A DNA stretch of 64,000 nucleotides from Burkholderiales bacterium Ga0077543 (GTDB lineage Bacteria; Pseudomonadota; Gammaproteobacteria; Burkholderiales; Burkholderiaceae_C), in the NCBI GenBank assembly GCA_001464055.1, contig LNET01000038.1, positions 104,709-168,708 on the forward strand, in the 5' to 3' direction. The first letter of the stretch is position 1, and every line of letters starts with the position of its first letter. Below the pieces are notes generated by a model, which saw only the letters and a program-made list of their open reading frames with translations, was not told the origin of the DNA and did not search any database. The position numbers and the translations under genes are program-made. Below, piece by piece: positions 1-9,200 of this stretch.

Positions 1-434
1 ATCCAGCCCGCTTCCCCACGCTGCTGCGCGAGCTGCTGGCCGATTTCCCGGCGCCAGTGTTGCAGCAGATCCGGGCGCAGATCAACGAAGACTCGCAGAT
101 CGTCTTCCGTCCACTCGAGGCCCTGTTGATGCCGCGGCCGTGGTCGAAAGGCCGCGTCGTGCTGATCGGCGACACCGTGCACGCGACCACGCCGCACCTG
201 GCCAGCGGCGCCTGCATCGGCATCGAGGACGCCATCGTGCTGGCCGAGGAGATCGGCCGTGCCGGTGCGGCGCCAGCGGCGCTGCAGGCCTTCGAGGTGC
301 GCCGCTGGGAGCGCTGCCGGATGGTGGTCGAGAACTCCCTGCGCCTGGGCGAGATCGAGATGGCCGGCGGCGACAAGGAAGAGCACGGCCGCATCATGCG
401 CGACTCGCTGATGGCGCTGGCGCAGCCGATATGA
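1..434 (+). CDS. FAD-dependent monooxygenase, C-terminal fragment
   Basis: The frame is open from the window edge (first full codon at 3), so the N-terminal FAD-binding half lies outside. What remains is the end of a class A flavoprotein hydroxylase: the GDTVHATTPHLASGA stretch is the second FAD-binding motif (the GD...H.P..G.G pattern, here GD, H, P and a small-residue run), followed by the IEDA helix that packs on the flavin. This family hydroxylates aromatic or related substrates with NAD(P)H and O2; the substrate cannot be read. The stop overlaps the next start (ATGA at 431-434), so it is translationally coupled to the catabolic genes behind it. Family assignment is firm, function within the family unknown. 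Confidence 0.85.
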   Translation, partial: PARFPTLLRELLADFPAPVLQQIRAQINEDSQIVFRPLEALLMPRPWSKGRVVLIGDTVHATTPHLASGACIGIEDAIVLAEEIGRAGAAPAALQAFEVRRWERCRMVVENSLRLGEIEMAGGDKEEHGRIMRDSLMALAQPI

Positions 435-1450
435 ACCCAGCGACCGCGGCACCACGCGCACCGCATGTGCTGGTGACAGGCGCGGCCGGCTTCGTCGGCC
501 GCGCCTTGGTGGCGCGGCTGCTGCAGGCCCACGCGCGGGGCACAGGACCGCTGGCGCGCCTGACCACGATCGACCTGAGTGCCGTGCCTGCGGCGGCAGG
601 AGTCCCTCTGCACGCCGTCGAAGGCAGCATCGCCGACGCGGCCGTGGTGCAGCGCGCCTTTGCCGAGCCGGTGGACTGGGTGTTCCACCTCGCCAGCGTG
701 CCCGGCGGCACCGCCGAACAGCACTACGAACTGGGTCGGGACGTCAACCTGCACGGCACGCTGCACCTGCTGGAAGCCTGCGCGGCGCAAGTGGCCAGGG
801 CAGGGGGTGGCGGCCCGGTGCCGCGCTTCGTGTTCGCCAGCACCGTGGGCGTGTTCGGCGCGCCGCTGCCGCCGGTGGTGGACGACGACACCTCGCCCTG
901 CCCGGCCATGACCTACGGCACGCACAAGCTGATGGCCGAGGCTGCGGTGGCCGACTTCACGCGCCGCGGCGGCTGCGACGGCATCAGCCTGCGCCTGGCC
1001 GGCGTGCTGGCGCGGCCGCCGGCCCCCACCGGGCAGCGATCGGCCTTCCTGAGCGAGCTGCTGCGCGGCCCGGCGGCCGGGCGCGAGGTGGTGTGCCCGA
1101 TGTCGCCCGAGGCCACCACCTGGGCCTCGTCCACGCCGAATGCCGTCGACAACCTGCTGCACGCCGCCAGCGTGCCGGCGGCACTGCTGCCGCGCCACCG
1201 CGCGCTGACGCTGCCGGCGCTGCACTTTTCGATGGCCGAGCTGATCGACGCGCTGGTCGCACGCCACGGCAGCGCCGTGCGCGCCTGCGTGCGCTTCGCG
1301 CCCGATCCCGTCGTCGAGGCGCTCTTCGGCCGCCAACCACCGATGCACACGCCCGCCGCGCTGGCCGCCGGCTTTTGCGACGATGGCGACCTCGCGACAC
1401 TGCTGCGGCGCGCCACCGAGGCCGAGCCGCCTGATGGAGACACCCCATGA
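431..1450 (+). CDS. NAD-dependent epimerase/dehydratase, DenD (D-erythronate dehydrogenase)-like
   Basis: 339 residues, extended short-chain dehydrogenase. The N-terminal Rossmann glycine motif GAAGFVG is at about residues 18-24, and the catalytic TYGTHK (Y-x3-K) is near the middle. The region after it (SLRLAGVLARPP, then WASSTPNAVDNLLHAA) is typical of the D-erythronate dehydrogenase / DenD group, which oxidises four-carbon sugar acids with NAD+. Start chosen at the ATG that overlaps the preceding stop by four bases (ATGA); a longer upstream open frame only shadows the monooxygenase. It ends with another ATGA overlap into the next gene. DenD-like identity is a recollection of the family pattern; a neighbouring sugar-acid or aldonate substrate is equally possible. 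Confidence 0.8.
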   Translation: MNPATAAPRAPHVLVTGAAGFVGRALVARLLQAHARGTGPLARLTTIDLSAVPAAAGVPLHAVEGSIADAAVVQRAFAEPVDWVFHLASVPGGTAEQHYELGRDVNLHGTLHLLEACAAQVARAGGGGPVPRFVFASTVGVFGAPLPPVVDDDTSPCPAMTYGTHKLMAEAAVADFTRRGGCDGISLRLAGVLARPPAPTGQRSAFLSELLRGPAAGREVVCPMSPEATTWASSTPNAVDNLLHAASVPAALLPRHRALTLPALHFSMAELIDALVARHGSAVRACVRFAPDPVVEALFGRQPPMHTPAALAAGFCDDGDLATLLRRATEAEPPDGDTP

Positions 1451-2250
1451 GCCCCAACCCCCGGCGCCGGTTCGTCGACCTCTCGATCTACCTCGAGAAC
1501 GAGGTGCTGTCCGACCCGCCCCCGCTGGCGCCGAAGATCACCTACCAGAAGCATGCCGACACGCTGCCCGAGTTCATGGCCATGCTGCCCGGCACGCAGC
1601 CCGAGGACTACCCCGAAGGCGAGGCCGCCGCTGCTGAATGGGTGACGCTGACCACCCACAACGGCACCCACCTGGACGCGCCCTGGCACTTCCACTCCAC
1701 GCAAGACGCCAAGAACGGCGGCAGCCGCCCCAGCATCACCATCGACGAGGTGCCGCTGGAGTGGTGCTTCCAGCCCGGCGTGAAGCTGGACTTCCGCCAC
1801 CTGGCCGACGGCCACGTCGTCACGGTCGCCGAGGTCGAGGCCGAGCTCACACGCATCGGCCACGTGCTGCAGCCGCTGGAAATCGTCATCGTCAACACGC
1901 GCGCCGGCTCGCGCTATGGCCACAGCGACTACGTGAAGAGCGGCTGCGGCATGGGCTACGAGGCCACGATGTACCTGCTGGAGCGCGGCGTGCGCCTGAC
2001 CGGCACCGACGCCTGGAGCTGGGACGCGCCCTTCGCCTACACCGCGCAGAAGGTGGCCGAGACCGGCAATAAGGCGCTGATCTGGGAAGGCCACAAGGCC
2101 GGCCGCGACATCGGCTACTGCCACCTGGAAAAGCTGCACAACCTGGAGGCGCTGCCGCCGGACGGCTTCACCATCAGCTGCTTCCCGCACAAGATACGCG
2201 GCGCTTCGGCCGGGTGGACGCGGGCGGTGGCCATCTTCGATTCCCTCTGA
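1447..2250 (+). CDS. Cyclase family protein (kynurenine formamidase-like hydrolase)
   Basis: 267 residues. The metal-binding signature of the putative cyclase / bacterial kynurenine formamidase family (PF04199) is clear: THNGTHLDAPWHF, i.e. H-x3-H-x-D-x-P-x-H-F, near residues 69-81. A conserved end motif follows (GTDAWSWD, then the final CFPHKIRGASAGWTRAVA segment). Members are metal-dependent hydrolases acting on amides or lactones; the substrate here is unknown. It overlaps the dehydrogenase upstream by four bases and is followed after 26 bases by the receptor gene, so it sits in the middle of a co-translated catabolic operon. A role in opening a ring or lactone made by the flavin monooxygenase is my inference. 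Confidence 0.85.
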   Translation: MSPNPRRRFVDLSIYLENEVLSDPPPLAPKITYQKHADTLPEFMAMLPGTQPEDYPEGEAAAAEWVTLTTHNGTHLDAPWHFHSTQDAKNGGSRPSITIDEVPLEWCFQPGVKLDFRHLADGHVVTVAEVEAELTRIGHVLQPLEIVIVNTRAGSRYGHSDYVKSGCGMGYEATMYLLERGVRLTGTDAWSWDAPFAYTAQKVAETGNKALIWEGHKAGRDIGYCHLEKLHNLEALPPDGFTISCFPHKIRGASAGWTRAVAIFDSL

Positions 2251-2276
2251 AACCGCCCCATCGACAGGAGACTCTC

Positions 2277-3269
2277 ATGATCACCCGACGCCATTGCCTG
2301 GCCGCCGCCGGCGGCGCCATCGCCGGCCTGGCCGCCACACCGCTGCGCGCCCAGGCCGCGTTCCCGTCGCGCAGCCTCACGATGATGGTGGCCGCGCCCG
2401 CGGGCACGCCGTCCGACTCCAACGCGCGCCGTCTTCAGCCCTACCTGCAGAAGGCGATGGGGCAGCCGGCCATCGTCGAGAACGTGGCCGGTGCCGGCGG
2501 CACACTGGGCGCTGCGCGTGTGCTGCAGCAGCCCGCCGACGGCCACACAATCTTCGTGGCCTCGCCCACCGAATTGGTGCTGAGCCCGCTCACCGTGCCC
2601 GGGGCGCGCTACACGGCCGAGGACTTCGCGATGCTCGGCAACTTCGGCCGCATCCCCTACGTGCTGGTCAGCCGATCCACCCTGCCCCAGGGCTCGCTGG
2701 CCGACATCCTGGCGCTCGCCGGCAAGGGCGGCGCGCCGCTGAACATCGGCAACATCGGTGCCGGCTCCCTGATCCACCTGCTGAGCCTGGACTTCGAGCG
2801 CCTCGGCGGGCTGCAACTCAACCACGTGCCCTACCGCGGCGTGGCCCCGATGGTGCAGGACGTGATGGCAGGACAGCTCGACCTGTGCTTCACGCCGCTG
2901 GCCGGCAACACGATGGCGCTGCTGGAGCAGGGCCGCATGCGCACGCTGGCGGTGAGCTCCATCGCCAAGGCGCGCCTGATGCCGCAGGTGCCCACGCTGG
3001 CAGCCTCGGACCCGCGCTTCGCGCGCTTCGACTACGACGTGTGGGGCGGCCTCTTCCTGCGCCGCGAGACACCCGAGCCGGCACAGGCCCGGCTGCACGC
3101 CTGGTGGAGCGAGACTGCGCGCGACCCCGAGTTCCTGAACTGGATGCGCTCCACCGGCGGCGACCCGCTGCCGGTGCCACCGCTGGCCGAGACACGCGCC
3201 TTCTACACCAGCGAGGTGGCGCGCTACCGCGCTTTGCTCAAGTCCTTCCCCGAGGCCATGCGTGGTTGA
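2277..3269 (+). CDS. Bug-family tripartite tricarboxylate transporter receptor
   Basis: 330 residues, extracytoplasmic solute receptor of the Bug/TctC family, which captures carboxylates in the periplasm for TctAB-type permeases. The N-terminus MITRRHCLAAAGGAIAGLAA is a Tat-like leader (RR, then a hydrophobic run, cleavage after LRAQA). Family landmarks: FPSRSLTMMVAAPAGTPSD, then VENVAGAGGTLGA, then VPYRGVAPMVQDVMAGQLDL. The start is the ATG preceded by GACAGGAG at about 2264. No tctA/tctB permease gene is in the window, which is normal for Bug proteins in Burkholderiales. Its place in the operon suggests it delivers the carboxylated substrate of this pathway. Confidence 0.9.
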   Translation: MITRRHCLAAAGGAIAGLAATPLRAQAAFPSRSLTMMVAAPAGTPSDSNARRLQPYLQKAMGQPAIVENVAGAGGTLGAARVLQQPADGHTIFVASPTELVLSPLTVPGARYTAEDFAMLGNFGRIPYVLVSRSTLPQGSLADILALAGKGGAPLNIGNIGAGSLIHLLSLDFERLGGLQLNHVPYRGVAPMVQDVMAGQLDLCFTPLAGNTMALLEQGRMRTLAVSSIAKARLMPQVPTLAASDPRFARFDYDVWGGLFLRRETPEPAQARLHAWWSETARDPEFLNWMRSTGGDPLPVPPLAETRAFYTSEVARYRALLKSFPEAMRG

Positions 3270-3282
3270 GCAGGACAGCACC

Positions 3283-3864
3283 ATGAGCCTGCCTGCCATC
3301 CACCGCGTCGTCACCGGCCACGACACCGACGGCCGTGCCATCGTCATCGAGAACGGGCCGCTGCCGCGGGTCGAGGAGCTTGCCGCCATTCCCGGCACCG
3401 TGTTCCACGAGGTCTGGTGCACGACGGGCGCGCCGGCGCCCGTCGACAACGGGCCCGACCCCACGCTCGGCCCGCTGAGCCTGCCGCCGCCGCCGCTGGG
3501 CACGCGCATGCGCTTCGTCGACATCCCGCCGGACACGCCGGAGTTCCTGGCCCACGGCGCCGCCCGCATGAAGGCGGCCTTCGCACAGATCGGCGACGAG
3601 GCTGCCTCCACCGTGCAGGCGCACTCGCCGCACCCGCTGATGCACCGCACCGAGTCGGTGGACTACGGCGTCGTCATCGACGGCGAGATGACGCTGGTGC
3701 TCGACGAGGGCGAGGTGCTGCTGCGCCCCGGCAGCGTGGTCGTGCAGCGCGGCACCAACCACGCCTGGGCCAACCGCTCGGGCAAGCCCTGCCGCATGCT
3801 GTTCGTGCTGGTGGCCGGCCGCTACGCCCCCGAGATCGCTGCTGCGCTGCCAGCGCATCCCTGA
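3283..3864 (+). CDS. Cupin domain protein
   Basis: 193 residues with one cupin_2 barrel in the C-terminal half: the first cupin motif runs from the HRTESVDYGVVIDGE region, the second is RPGSVVVQRGTNHAWANRS (G-x5-P-x-G-x2-H-x3-N pattern approximated). The N-terminal 60 residues are not recognisable. Start: the frame can also begin at GTG 3262, overlapping the receptor gene, but ATG 3283 has a weak AGGA upstream and gives the more natural MSLPAIHRVV start. Cupins of this size in aromatic-degradation operons may be dioxygenases, isomerases or sensors; the function is not readable. It is 13 bases before the FAH-family gene, clearly the same transcript. Confidence 0.8.
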   Translation: MSLPAIHRVVTGHDTDGRAIVIENGPLPRVEELAAIPGTVFHEVWCTTGAPAPVDNGPDPTLGPLSLPPPPLGTRMRFVDIPPDTPEFLAHGAARMKAAFAQIGDEAASTVQAHSPHPLMHRTESVDYGVVIDGEMTLVLDEGEVLLRPGSVVVQRGTNHAWANRSGKPCRMLFVLVAGRYAPEIAAALPAHP

Positions 3865-3877
3865 AGGAGTTTCCCCG

Positions 3878-4861
3878 ATGCGATTCGCCACCCTGCGCGA
3901 CGGCAGCCTCGACGGCCGCCTCGTCCTCGTCTCGGGCGATGGCCAGCGCGCCGTCGACGCGGCGCCGGTCGCGCCCTCGCTCATCAGTGCGCTGCAGCGC
4001 TGGACGGCCGTGCAGCCGGCGCTGCAGGCGCTGGCCGATGCGCTGGACACCGGACGCGCCGCCGGCGCCTTCGACTTCGACCCGCGCGCCTGCGCCGCTC
4101 CGCTGCCGCGCAGCCCGCAGTGGCTGGACGGCTCGGCCTTCCTCAACCACGGCCGGCTGATGGACAAGGCCTTCGACAAGCCGCCGCCACCGCTGGTGGA
4201 CACGGTGCCGCTGATGTACCAGGGCGCAAGCGACGACTTCCTCGGCCCGCACGACGATGTGCCCATGCCCACCGAGGCCGACGGCATCGACTTCGAGGGC
4301 GAGTTCGCCGTCGTCACCGGCCCCGTGCCGATGGGCGTGTCGCCGGCCGACGCACTGGGCTGCGTGCGCCTGGTGCTGCAGCTCAACGACTGGAGCCTGC
4401 GCGCCCTGGGCCCGCACGAGATGAAAACCGGCTTCGGCTTCCTGCAGGCCAAGCCCTCGACCGCGTTCGCGCCGCTGGCGGTGACGCCTGAGGAACTGGG
4501 CGACGCCTGGCAAGACGGCCGCGTGCACTTGCGGCTGCACGTGCAGTGGAACGGTGATCGCTTCGGCGAGCCGCACGGCGGCGAGATGAACTTCCACTTC
4601 GGGCAGCTGATCGCGCACGCGGCGCGCACGCGGCGGCTCACCGCCGGCTGCATCGTCGGCTCGGGCACGGTGTCCAACGTGGCGCGCACGGCCGGCTCGG
4701 CCTGCATCGCCGAGCGCCGCGTGATCGAGAAGATCGACCTCGGCGAAAGCCGCACCGCCTTCATGCGCTTCGGCGACCGCGTGCGCATGCAGGCGCGGCA
4801 CGCCGACGGACGCGAAGGACCCTTCGGTGTGATCGAGCAGCGGGTGGTCCAGGCGGCGTGA
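3878..4861 (+). CDS. Fumarylacetoacetate hydrolase family protein
   Basis: 327 residues. The FAH family fold (metal-dependent hydrolysis or decarboxylation of beta-keto acids) is recognised from the FEGEFAVVTG segment carrying metal-ligand acids, VRLVLQLNDWSLR (the L-x-NDWS-x-R core motif), and GSGTVSN near the end (GTV motif). An ATG with GAAGGAG six bases upstream fixes the start. FAH-type enzymes normally finish ring-cleavage pathways by splitting fumarylpyruvate, acylpyruvates or similar; together with a flavin monooxygenase and a cupin this fits a gentisate-like or sugar-acid route, but the exact substrate is unknown. Last gene of the operon; 72 bases separate it from the convergent MarR gene. 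Confidence 0.9.
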   Translation: MRFATLRDGSLDGRLVLVSGDGQRAVDAAPVAPSLISALQRWTAVQPALQALADALDTGRAAGAFDFDPRACAAPLPRSPQWLDGSAFLNHGRLMDKAFDKPPPPLVDTVPLMYQGASDDFLGPHDDVPMPTEADGIDFEGEFAVVTGPVPMGVSPADALGCVRLVLQLNDWSLRALGPHEMKTGFGFLQAKPSTAFAPLAVTPEELGDAWQDGRVHLRLHVQWNGDRFGEPHGGEMNFHFGQLIAHAARTRRLTAGCIVGSGTVSNVARTAGSACIAERRVIEKIDLGESRTAFMRFGDRVRMQARHADGREGPFGVIEQRVVQAA

Positions 4862-4933
4862 ACGGGGCGCCGGGCTCGGCGGACGGCAGCCGCTCGACGA
4901 GGTCCGTGCCCGTGTCGCCCGGCCTGCCGGCCT

Positions 4934-5392
4934 TCAGCTTTCGAGATTCGCGCGCAGGCGCGTCAGCAGGCCCAGCAGCGTCTCGCGCTCGGCCGGGCTG
5001 AGGCCGGCGGCGGCGGCCTCGGCCTCGCGGCGGCGCTGGCGCTGCACCGTGTCGTGCAGTGCCCGGGCCTGCGGCGACAGCGACAGCCGCGTCACGCGAC
5101 CGTCGTGCCCATCGGGTTCGGCCAGCAGCAGGCCACGGTCGCGCAGCGCCTGCACCAGCCGCGCAAGCTGGCCCTTGTCGCGCCCGGCGTGCTCGGCCAA
5201 CTCGGTCAGCGTGGCCCCGGGCCGCCGCGCGAAGAAACCCAGCAGCCGCGCCTCCAGCGGCGTCAGCCCCAGGCCGGCGTCGCGCAGCGCCTGGTGATGG
5301 CGGGCGCGGGCTGCGTGCACGACGGCATGCAGCGCGTCGAGCAGCTCCGACACACCGCCCATTTCGTTGACATTGTCAATCTTGTTTGCCAT
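4934..5392 (-). CDS. MarR family transcriptional regulator
   Basis: 152 residues, winged-helix MarR fold: dimerisation helices at both ends, a recognition region around LTELAEHAGRDKGQLARLVQAL and the wing DGHDGRVTRLSLS (the DGR.. wing signature). These proteins bind palindromes as dimers and usually leave DNA when a phenolic or oxidised ligand binds. The listed start (ATG at 5392) has no clear ribosome site and would place one of two candidate operators inside the gene; ATG at 5362 (MGGVSELL) is a real alternative. The gene is divergent from the flavoreductase and convergent with the catabolic operon, so its target may be either or both. Confidence 0.88.
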   Translation of the reverse strand: MANKIDNVNEMGGVSELLDALHAVVHAARARHHQALRDAGLGLTPLEARLLGFFARRPGATLTELAEHAGRDKGQLARLVQALRDRGLLLAEPDGHDGRVTRLSLSPQARALHDTVQRQRRREAEAAAAGLSPAERETLLGLLTRLRANLES

Positions 5393-5411
5393 GATTGTTG
5401 ATCATATCAAC
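5366..5411. promoter_or_regulatory. Two matching inverted repeats, candidate MarR operators
   Basis: GTTGA-N5-TCAAT at 5366-5380 and GTTGA-N5-TCAAC at 5397-5411 have the same half-sites and spacer length and lie 31 bp apart, about three helical turns. They sit over and between the divergent starts of the MarR gene and the flavoreductase. Repeats and spacing are seen directly; binding by this MarR protein is inferred. Confidence 0.6.
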
Positions 5412-5429
5412 CATCTCGGAGATTGCTGC

Positions 5430-6197
5430 TTGCACACCGAACCAGGTTTTGCCGGGCGCGACCCGACCCCACGCCGCCGCGTCGAGCGCGTGCGCTTCGA
5501 ACTGCGCCGGCGCGAACTGGTGGTCGCGCGCGTCGAACGGCCGACACCGGGCTTCGCCGCCATCACGCTGGCCGGGGCGGCGCTGGAAGGCTTCCAGTCG
5601 CTGTCGTTCGACGACCACCTCAAGCTGATGCTGCCGCATCCCGACGGCACGGTGGTCATGCGCGACATCACGCCACGCGCCTTCGACGCCGCGCGGCAGG
5701 AACTGCGCCTGGAGATCGCGCTGCACGGGCACGGCCCGGCCAGCATATGGGCGGCGCAGGCCAAGCCGGGGCAACCGGCGGTGATCGGCGGGCCGCGCGG
5801 CTCGATGATCATCCCGGCCGACTTCGACTGGCACCTGCTGGCCGGCGACGCCTCGGCGCTGCCGGCCATCCTGCGCCGCCTGGACGAGCTGCCTGCGGGC
5901 TGCATGGCACAGGTGCTGGTGCAGGTGGACGATGCCGCCGACGAACGCAGGCTGAACAGCGCCGCCACGGTGCGGGCACGCTGGGTGCGCACCCCCGCGC
6001 AGTGGCTGCAGCAGTTGCGCGATGCCGACTGGCCGGCCGGCGAGGGTTTCGCGTGGCTGGCCGGCGAAGCGCGCGTGGTGGCCCAGGCACGGCGGATCGT
6101 GCTGGGCGAGCACCACCACCCGCGCGAGGCGCTGCGCGCAGCGGCCTACTGGAAGCAGGGCGCCGCGGCCTTCCACGAGCAGCTTGACGAGGCCTGA
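5430..6197 (+). CDS. Siderophore-interacting protein (SIP) family flavoreductase
   Basis: About 255 residues. It matches the SIP / ferric-chelate reductase family: an N-terminal FAD-binding barrel (LVVARVERPTPGF, then FDDHLKLMLP, then MRDITPRAFD, equivalent to the R-x-Y-T flavin motif), the GGPRGSMIIP turn, and the LAGDASALPAILRRLDELP helix followed by a C-terminal domain ending with the AAYWKQG signature. Such proteins reduce ferric siderophore complexes in the cytoplasm using NAD(P)H. Start: TTG 5430 has GGAG eight bases upstream and leaves both inverted repeats untranslated; the in-frame ATG at 5391 overlaps the MarR start codon and lacks a ribosome site. The family is clear; the link to a MarR regulator rather than Fur is unusual. 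Confidence 0.82.
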   Translation: MHTEPGFAGRDPTPRRRVERVRFELRRRELVVARVERPTPGFAAITLAGAALEGFQSLSFDDHLKLMLPHPDGTVVMRDITPRAFDAARQELRLEIALHGHGPASIWAAQAKPGQPAVIGGPRGSMIIPADFDWHLLAGDASALPAILRRLDELPAGCMAQVLVQVDDAADERRLNSAATVRARWVRTPAQWLQQLRDADWPAGEGFAWLAGEARVVAQARRIVLGEHHHPREALRAAAYWKQGAAAFHEQLDEA

Positions 6198-6242
6198 GCG
6201 CGCGTTGGCGGGCCGAGGGCGCAGACCGGAAGAGGGCGCCCC

Positions 6243-9200
6243 TCAGCGCGCGGCCTGAAACAGCGTGGTCACCTCGGCGGCCGTGAGCACGCGGCCGTAG
6301 GCCCGCACGCCGTCGATCACTGCATAGGCCGGGTCGCGCAGTCCGCCGCTGAACCGGGCGCGGCCCACGGCAAAGGCACCGTTGGCCGCCCAGCGGGTGC
6401 TGTTGGCCAGCGTGCCGGCCAGGCGGCCGTTGACGTACAACGCCATCGTGTTGGAAGTGGCGTCGCGCACCGCCACCAGGTGGTACCAGGCGCCGGTGAC
6501 GATGGTCTCGGTGTCGGTGATGCGGAAGGTCGGGCTGGCGTCGGCATCCGCGCCCAGCATCGCGAAGGTCGCGCGGGGCAGGCCGCCGCCGCAAGGCGGC
6601 ACGATACCAAGGTAGAAGCCCGACACCGTCACCCCGTCCTGGCTGGCCAGGATCTGGTTCCAGCAGGTGGGCAGCTGGTCGAAGCGGATCCACCCCGACA
6701 CGCTGAAGCTGCCCGCGGTGTCGAGCACTCGCGCTGCGGTCGTCGCACCCGCGCCCGAGCCCGGGCCCGCGAACTGCAGCGCCGCGCCGGCCCGCCCGCT
6801 GGCGGTGACGGCCACGCCACTGCCCAGCGTGAGCGTGCGGCCGTTGCCGCTGCTGTCGGGTGCACCGGTGCCGCTGGCGGCGTCGAAGCTCCACTCGGCC
6901 AGCGCGCCGGCAGGCAGCGTGCCTGTGGCGGCGGCCGTCACCGTCATCGAGACGGCCGCGCCGGTGGTGGCCGCACCGGCGTTGTCGAAGGCGCGCGCGG
7001 TCAGCGCGTAGGTGCCTGCGACGCTTGGCGTCCAGCCCAGGGTGTAGGGCGCCGTGGTGTCGCTGCCCAGCAGCGTGCCGCCGGCGTAGAACTCCACGCG
7101 CGCCACGCTCCCGTCGGCATCGGCGGCAGTGGCCGACAGTGCGACAACGGTGCCGGTGGCCACGCTGGTGCCGCCGGCTGGGGCTGTGAGCGACACCGTT
7201 GGCGGCTGGTTGACCGGTGGCGGCGTCGGCGATGCGGAGCCGCTCCACACCCGGGCCTCGAGAATGCCGGTAGCCAGGGCACTGCGCATGGAGACGCGGA
7301 TGCTGGTGGTCGTGACCGGCGCGAAGTCCAGCCGGTTGAAGCGGTTCAGCAGCAGGCCCGGCGAACCCAGTGCGACCCAGGCACTGCCGTTCCAGTGTTC
7401 CACCGCAGCGGCGGTCGGCGTGCCGATGCCTGCGCCGTCGTTCCACCAGTAGACCTCGAAGGCCGAGACGCTGCGCGCCGTGGGCCAGCTGAAGCTGACC
7501 CAGTCGGTCCGGCCGTAATTGACCGGGCCTTCCCAGTTGCCATAGGCGCCGCCGCTGCGGTCGGCCGAACTCGCCGGCAGGCGTCCGTCGTTCACCGCCG
7601 CCAGGGTTTCCCATGGCGAGACGTGGGAGGTGGCCAGGGTGGCCGAAGGCGCCAGATTGGTGCTCTGCACGGGCGGGGGCGCGATGATGCTGAAGGCCAC
7701 CGCAGCGCTGGTGGTGGAGGCACCGGTGTTGTCGAAGGCGCGCGCGGTCAGCGAGTAAGCGCCAGCCGTGGCGGGGGCCCAGCTCAGGGCGTAGGGCGCG
7801 GTGGCGTCGGTGCCCAGCAGCGTGCCACCGGCGTAGAACTCCACCCGGGCCACGCTGCCATCGGCATCGGCGGCGGTGGCCGCCAAGGTCACCGCGGTGC
7901 CGGTGGCCACGCTGGTGCCGCCGGCCGGCGCCGTGAGCGCCACCGTCGGCGCCTGGTTGGCGGGGGGCGGTGCGCCCGGCGCGTACAGCTGCGCCACCGG
8001 CACCCGGGCCCAGGCGCCGCCAGGGCGCAGCCAGCTCAGCTGCAGCACCGCGCCGCCGCCGAACTCCTGGAACTCCACGACGATAGGCACCCGCTGCCCG
8101 GCCGCCAGTGCGATGCCGGCCGAGGTGTCGACGGTGGGCGGATGCGCCGTCCAGTTGTTGATGAGCAGCACGCCGTTCACCCACACGCGCACGCCGTCGT
8201 CCGACAAGGTGCGGAACTGGTACGTGCCGGCCTCCACGGCCTGGATCTCGCCCGTCCAGCGCACCGAAAAGTTGTCCGCCCCGATGCCGGGTGCGGGCGC
8301 ACCCACCCCCCAGTCGAACCATGGCACTTCCGTGCGCGTGACCACGGCCGTGCCAGCGAGCGTGGTGTTGTTGAAGTAGCTGGCCCGCAGGCCCGTGCCG
8401 GTGCTGGCCGCGGGCACGCCCGGACCCGGCTCGTCGCCACCGATCTGCTGCAGGTAGGCCACCAGGTTGGCCAGGTCGGCCCCGGCCACGGTGCTGCCCG
8501 CATGCGCCTGCACGGCCGCCGCCAGCGTCGGCGCGCTGCCGTCGTGCAGGTAGGGCGCGGTGGCCCACAGGTCGCGCAGCGTGGGCGCGTCGATGCCCGT
8601 CAGGGGCGCGCCCAGGCGACCGCCGCTGCTCGGCTTGAGCGTACCGATGCTGCGCAGCGAGCCCGCGTCACCGCTGATCGTGAAACCCGCCCCCGTGTGG
8701 CAGCTGGCGCAGTTGGCGTTGGTGAACACCGTCCTGCCGGCGATGGCGGCGGCCGTGAGCGTGCCGTCGGCGTTGCGGTTGGGGCTGCGTTCGAAGGTGG
8801 TAAGCGAGCCGAGGTAGGCCGCCAGCGCGTCGAGGTCGCCGCTGAGGCCGGCCTTGCGGTCGCCCAGCGGGGTGTTGCGCGTGCCCGCGTTAAACTGCGC
8901 GTCCGCCATCAGTCCGGTGCCCCCGGCAAAGGCGCGGATCTGGCCTTCGAAGTCCTGCACCTCGTCGAAGTTGGCGCTCCAGTGCACGAAGCCTTGGGCC
9001 ATGCCGGCGCGGCCGGCCAGCGCCGGGGTGTTGCGCAGGCCTTCGCCGAAGTGCGTGAAGTCCCAGGTGCGGCCGTCGTGGCCGGCGTCGCTGTGGCAGC
9101 TGGCGCAGCTCATGTAGCTGTCGCGCGCCAGGCGCGGGTCGCGGGCGTCGTAGAAGAGCTGCTTGCCCAGCAGCACCTGGGCGCTCAGGCGCTCCGCACC

